Shown in pieces: positions 15,334-16,892 of a DNA stretch of 16,892 nt. The notes beneath the pieces are model-generated. The model saw nothing but the letters and a program-made list of their open reading frames with translations. It did no database searches and was not told where the DNA came from. The position numbers and the translations under genes are program-made. Origin of the DNA: JANMZO01 sp963763135 (GTDB lineage Bacteria; Actinomycetota; Acidimicrobiia; Acidimicrobiales; JANYDT01); NCBI GenBank assembly GCA_963763135.1, contig CAVXNJ010000008.1:1-16892 (forward strand). Direction: 5' to 3'. Numbering within the stretch: position 1 is the stretch's first letter; the number at the start of each line of letters is the position of its first letter.

Positions 15334-15347
15334 CTATGTGTACATAG
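15334..15347. promoter_or_regulatory. Perfect palindrome CTATGT-GT-ACATAG, candidate operator
   Basis: Arms of 6 bases, exact reverse complements around GT. The minus strand contains ATGTACACA, the 9-mer that also occurs at 3193, 11807 and 11828. The counterpart in copy 1 is at 1063-1076. Confidence 0.45.
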
Positions 15348-15438
15348 CTTTCACCCGGACGTCTTCGCCGACCCGACCTCTGGCACATTTTGGGTTGTGC
15401 GCAACATTGTACGTGCACATATAGATGCTTGGTCGTGA

Positions 15439-15456
15439 GACGGTGTTTAGACCGTC
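15439..15456. terminator. Hairpin between convergent LuxR and crotonase genes
   Basis: GACGGT and ACCGTC form a perfect 6-base stem around GTTTAG. It lies 67 bases beyond the end of the crotonase gene on its strand. It has no T tract in that direction. Confidence 0.4.
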
Positions 15457-15522
15457 AAATCCGTGTTCGTGGCCACACTGACAGCTTCCACCGATAGCAA
15501 CTCCTGCGGGAAGCGGAGGCCG

Positions 15523-16188
15523 TCACCAGTCCAAGGTGGTCAGCGAAGCTGCGATGGAGCCCACAGCTAACGCCTTGGCCTTGGTGCGTTCCAGTACCTC
15601 ACGCGGTGCAGAGGCGATTTGCGCACCCAGGGCGAGAGCGGCGGGCATGAGCTGATCGGGTGGCACGACCTGGTTTGCCAGACCGAACGTCGCCGCTATG
15701 GAGGCGTCGATGCGACGACCGGTGAAAGCCAGTTCCCGAGCGCGTGACCCACCGATGAGGTCGTGCAAGAGCCGGTAGATGACTGTCGACCATTGCTGTT
15801 CGGGGTGACCGAACACTGCATCGCTCGACACGACGCGTAGATCGCATAGGCAGGCCAGGTCGAAGCCGCCGGCCAGGGCGGCACCGTTGACCGCGGCGAT
15901 GGTCGGGACGGGAAAGCGGTAGATCGCGTGATGGAAGCGATCACTCGACTCCCAGAGGCGTTGCTGATGCGACGACGACGTGTCAGCGAACTCGCCCAGG
16001 TCGAACCCCGCACTGAATACGCTGCCCGCGCCGGTGATCACCATGCATCGCACGTCGGGATCCGCGGCCAGCGACTCGACTGCCGCACTGCACTCGTCGC
16101 GCAGCGAAATCGAGAGTGCGTTCTTCTTCTCCGGACGGCAAAGGGTGAGCACCCGAACCCCGTCCACCGGAGCATCGATCGTGATCAT
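15523..16188 (-). CDS. Enoyl-CoA hydratase/isomerase (crotonase) family protein
   Basis: Crotonase-fold enzyme of 221 residues, shorter than the usual 255-260. The start at 16188 (MITIDAPVDGV) is chosen over the frame opening at 16254 because GAGGAGG lies 11 bases upstream and the family N-terminus begins there. Seen: RPEKKNALS; the first oxyanion-hole segment FSAGFDLGEF; the second in NGAALAGGFDLACLCDLR; and FGHPEQ with the Glu position of catalytic E144 in hydratases. The usual glycine-rich PGAGGTQRL that follows is replaced by STVIYRLLHDLIGG, so the second acid and the exact reaction (hydration, isomerisation or other) are uncertain. It is downstream of the luciferase-type gene on the same strand and probably belongs to its operon, with CoA-ester degradation as the likely setting. 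Confidence 0.88.
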   Translation of the reverse strand: MITIDAPVDGVRVLTLCRPEKKNALSISLRDECSAAVESLAADPDVRCMVITGAGSVFSAGFDLGEFADTSSSHQQRLWESSDRFHHAIYRFPVPTIAAVNGAALAGGFDLACLCDLRVVSSDAVFGHPEQQWSTVIYRLLHDLIGGSRARELAFTGRRIDASIAATFGLANQVVPPDQLMPAALALGAQIASAPREVLERTKAKALAVGSIAASLTTLDW

Positions 16189-16273
16189 CAACTTGGGACC
16201 TCCTCGTAAACTCGTACGGCTCGTTCCGTAGACAACGGTCGCGTTTCGGATCACAAGATCCTAGGTAGACATA

Positions 16274-16892
16274 TCAGTTTCCTGCTGCCTGGGCGACGAC
16301 TTCTCTGAGTTTGCGCATCTGCTCGGCGCGCCGCCGCTGCCCCTCGGGCAGGGCTTCGATGTCGACCTCGGCCACGGAATTGCCGTAGGCCGAGTACGTT
16401 GGGATCTGTTCGTCGGTCAGCGCTGTCAGGTGCTGTTTGCGCTTGAATGCCGCCTCGATAAACGGAGCGAGCTCCTCCTGCTTCAGCTTCTCCCGCTCAG
16501 CCTCGTGGGCCGCGAACTCGGGCATCACCTGATCGGCGAAGAGTTCGAGCGATTCGCAGATGTCTTCGTGGCGGTTGTTGCCGCCCTGCTGGATGAACAC
16601 GGTCTGGTCCACGCCGGCGTCGCGGAACGCCCGTAGATGCTCGCGGAGTTCGTCGGGGGTCCCGATTCCCCCGGTGCCTCCGCCGAGGAAGTCGAGGCCG
16701 ACCGCATCGCGAACCTTCACGTAGTGGTCCCAGATATCGGTGCGGCCGGGTTTGTGGTGACCGAAGGAGTAGTGGTGACCGAGCGCGAACTGGAAAAAGC
16801 GGAATCCGTCGAGCCCACGGCGCACCGCTTCGTCGTGATCGTTGTGGCACGAGAAGCTCGTCACCATGGCGATGTTCGGATTCACGACGTGG
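16274..16892 (-). CDS. LLM class flavin-dependent oxidoreductase, C-terminal part (runs off the right edge)
   Basis: Only the last 206 residues are in the window; the frame stays open to the right edge (H-V-V-N-P-N-I-A-M reads through), so the GTG at 16885 is not the true start. Seen: VTSFSCHNDHDEAVRRG, FFQFALGHHYSFGHH, GGTGGIGTPDELREHLRAFRDAGVDQTVFIQQGG and EICESLELFADQVMPEF, the normal end of the bacterial luciferase-like barrel. This is followed by a charged tail of about 75 residues (EREKLKQEELAPFIEAAF onward), found in actinobacterial members acting near lipid or cyclic-ketone pathways. The enzyme uses FMNH2 or F420 to oxidise an organic substrate; cofactor and substrate are not readable here. 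The crotonase follows 85 bases downstream. Confidence 0.87.
   Translation of the reverse strand, partial: HVVNPNIAMVTSFSCHNDHDEAVRRGLDGFRFFQFALGHHYSFGHHKPGRTDIWDHYVKVRDAVGLDFLGGGTGGIGTPDELREHLRAFRDAGVDQTVFIQQGGNNRHEDICESLELFADQVMPEFAAHEAEREKLKQEELAPFIEAAFKRKQHLTALTDEQIPTYSAYGNSVAEVDIEALPEGQRRRAEQMRKLREVVAQAAGN

Larger units (their letters stand above)
15207..15350. repeat. Non-coding palindrome module, copy 2 (related to 915-1080)
   Basis: Lies in the 480-base gap between the convergent LuxR and crotonase genes. It shares CGATGGTC (15211), TAAGCACACTTACT (15221-15234), GTCAGT (15252), CGAG (15270), TGAC (15277), CCACGCCCCC (15287-15296) and a CTAxGx-GT-xCATAG palindrome with copy 1, in the same order. 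Only the last interval differs (47 here, 64 there). No neighbouring gene starts at this point, which is odd for a promoter. The rest of the gap (15043-15206, 15351-15430) shows nothing that I can name. Confidence 0.6.

Overview
The window reads as chromosomal DNA of a high-GC Gram-positive bacterium (Actinomycetota). Third codon positions are GC-rich. The gene set fits too: two TetR regulators, one AraC and one LuxR regulator, a soluble P450, a CDP-alcohol phosphatidyltransferase, a crotonase, a luciferase-type oxidoreductase and an SDR with the C-terminal tail seen in lipid/steroid enzymes. I cannot fix the genus from sequence alone; TGA is used as an ordinary stop in most genes here.

Layout, left to right. 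(1) 32-901: SDR dehydrogenase. (2) 902-1426: non-coding stretch with two palindromes, related to a second copy at 15.2-15.35 kb. (3) 1427-3906: two exported proteins, a four-domain secreted protein and a fasciclin-domain lipoprotein. (4) About 4032-4478: 5'-truncated ClC chloride-channel remnant. (5) 4495-5908, minus strand: a TetR regulator and a universal stress protein with a clear promoter. (6) 6295-6819: a PRXL2/AhpC-TSA_2-type thiol oxidoreductase whose first redox Cys codon is TGA, followed by a hairpin of the size and position of a bacterial SECIS. This is probably a selenoprotein that a normal gene caller would split in two. (7) 6882-7493, minus: CDP-alcohol phosphatidyltransferase. 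(8) 7769-11702, plus: TetR, P450, AraC and nitrilase, closely packed, most simply a small inducible nitrile-related catabolic unit closed by a strong hairpin. (9) 11919-12659: peptidase E-like protein. (10) 12727-13871, minus: a dimeric alpha/beta-barrel-like protein and an MBL-fold hydrolase, divergent from (11) a LuxR regulator at 13990-15042. (12) 15043-15522: non-coding convergent gap holding the second copy of the palindrome module. (13) 15523-16892, minus: enoyl-CoA hydratase-like protein and the C-terminal part of a luciferase-like monooxygenase that runs off the right edge.

The most interesting signals are the candidate selenoprotein (UxxC plus hairpin) and the diverged duplicate of a non-coding module with two inverted repeats at nearly fixed spacing. 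No known defence, CRISPR, phage or IS genes and no tRNA or rRNA genes were seen.
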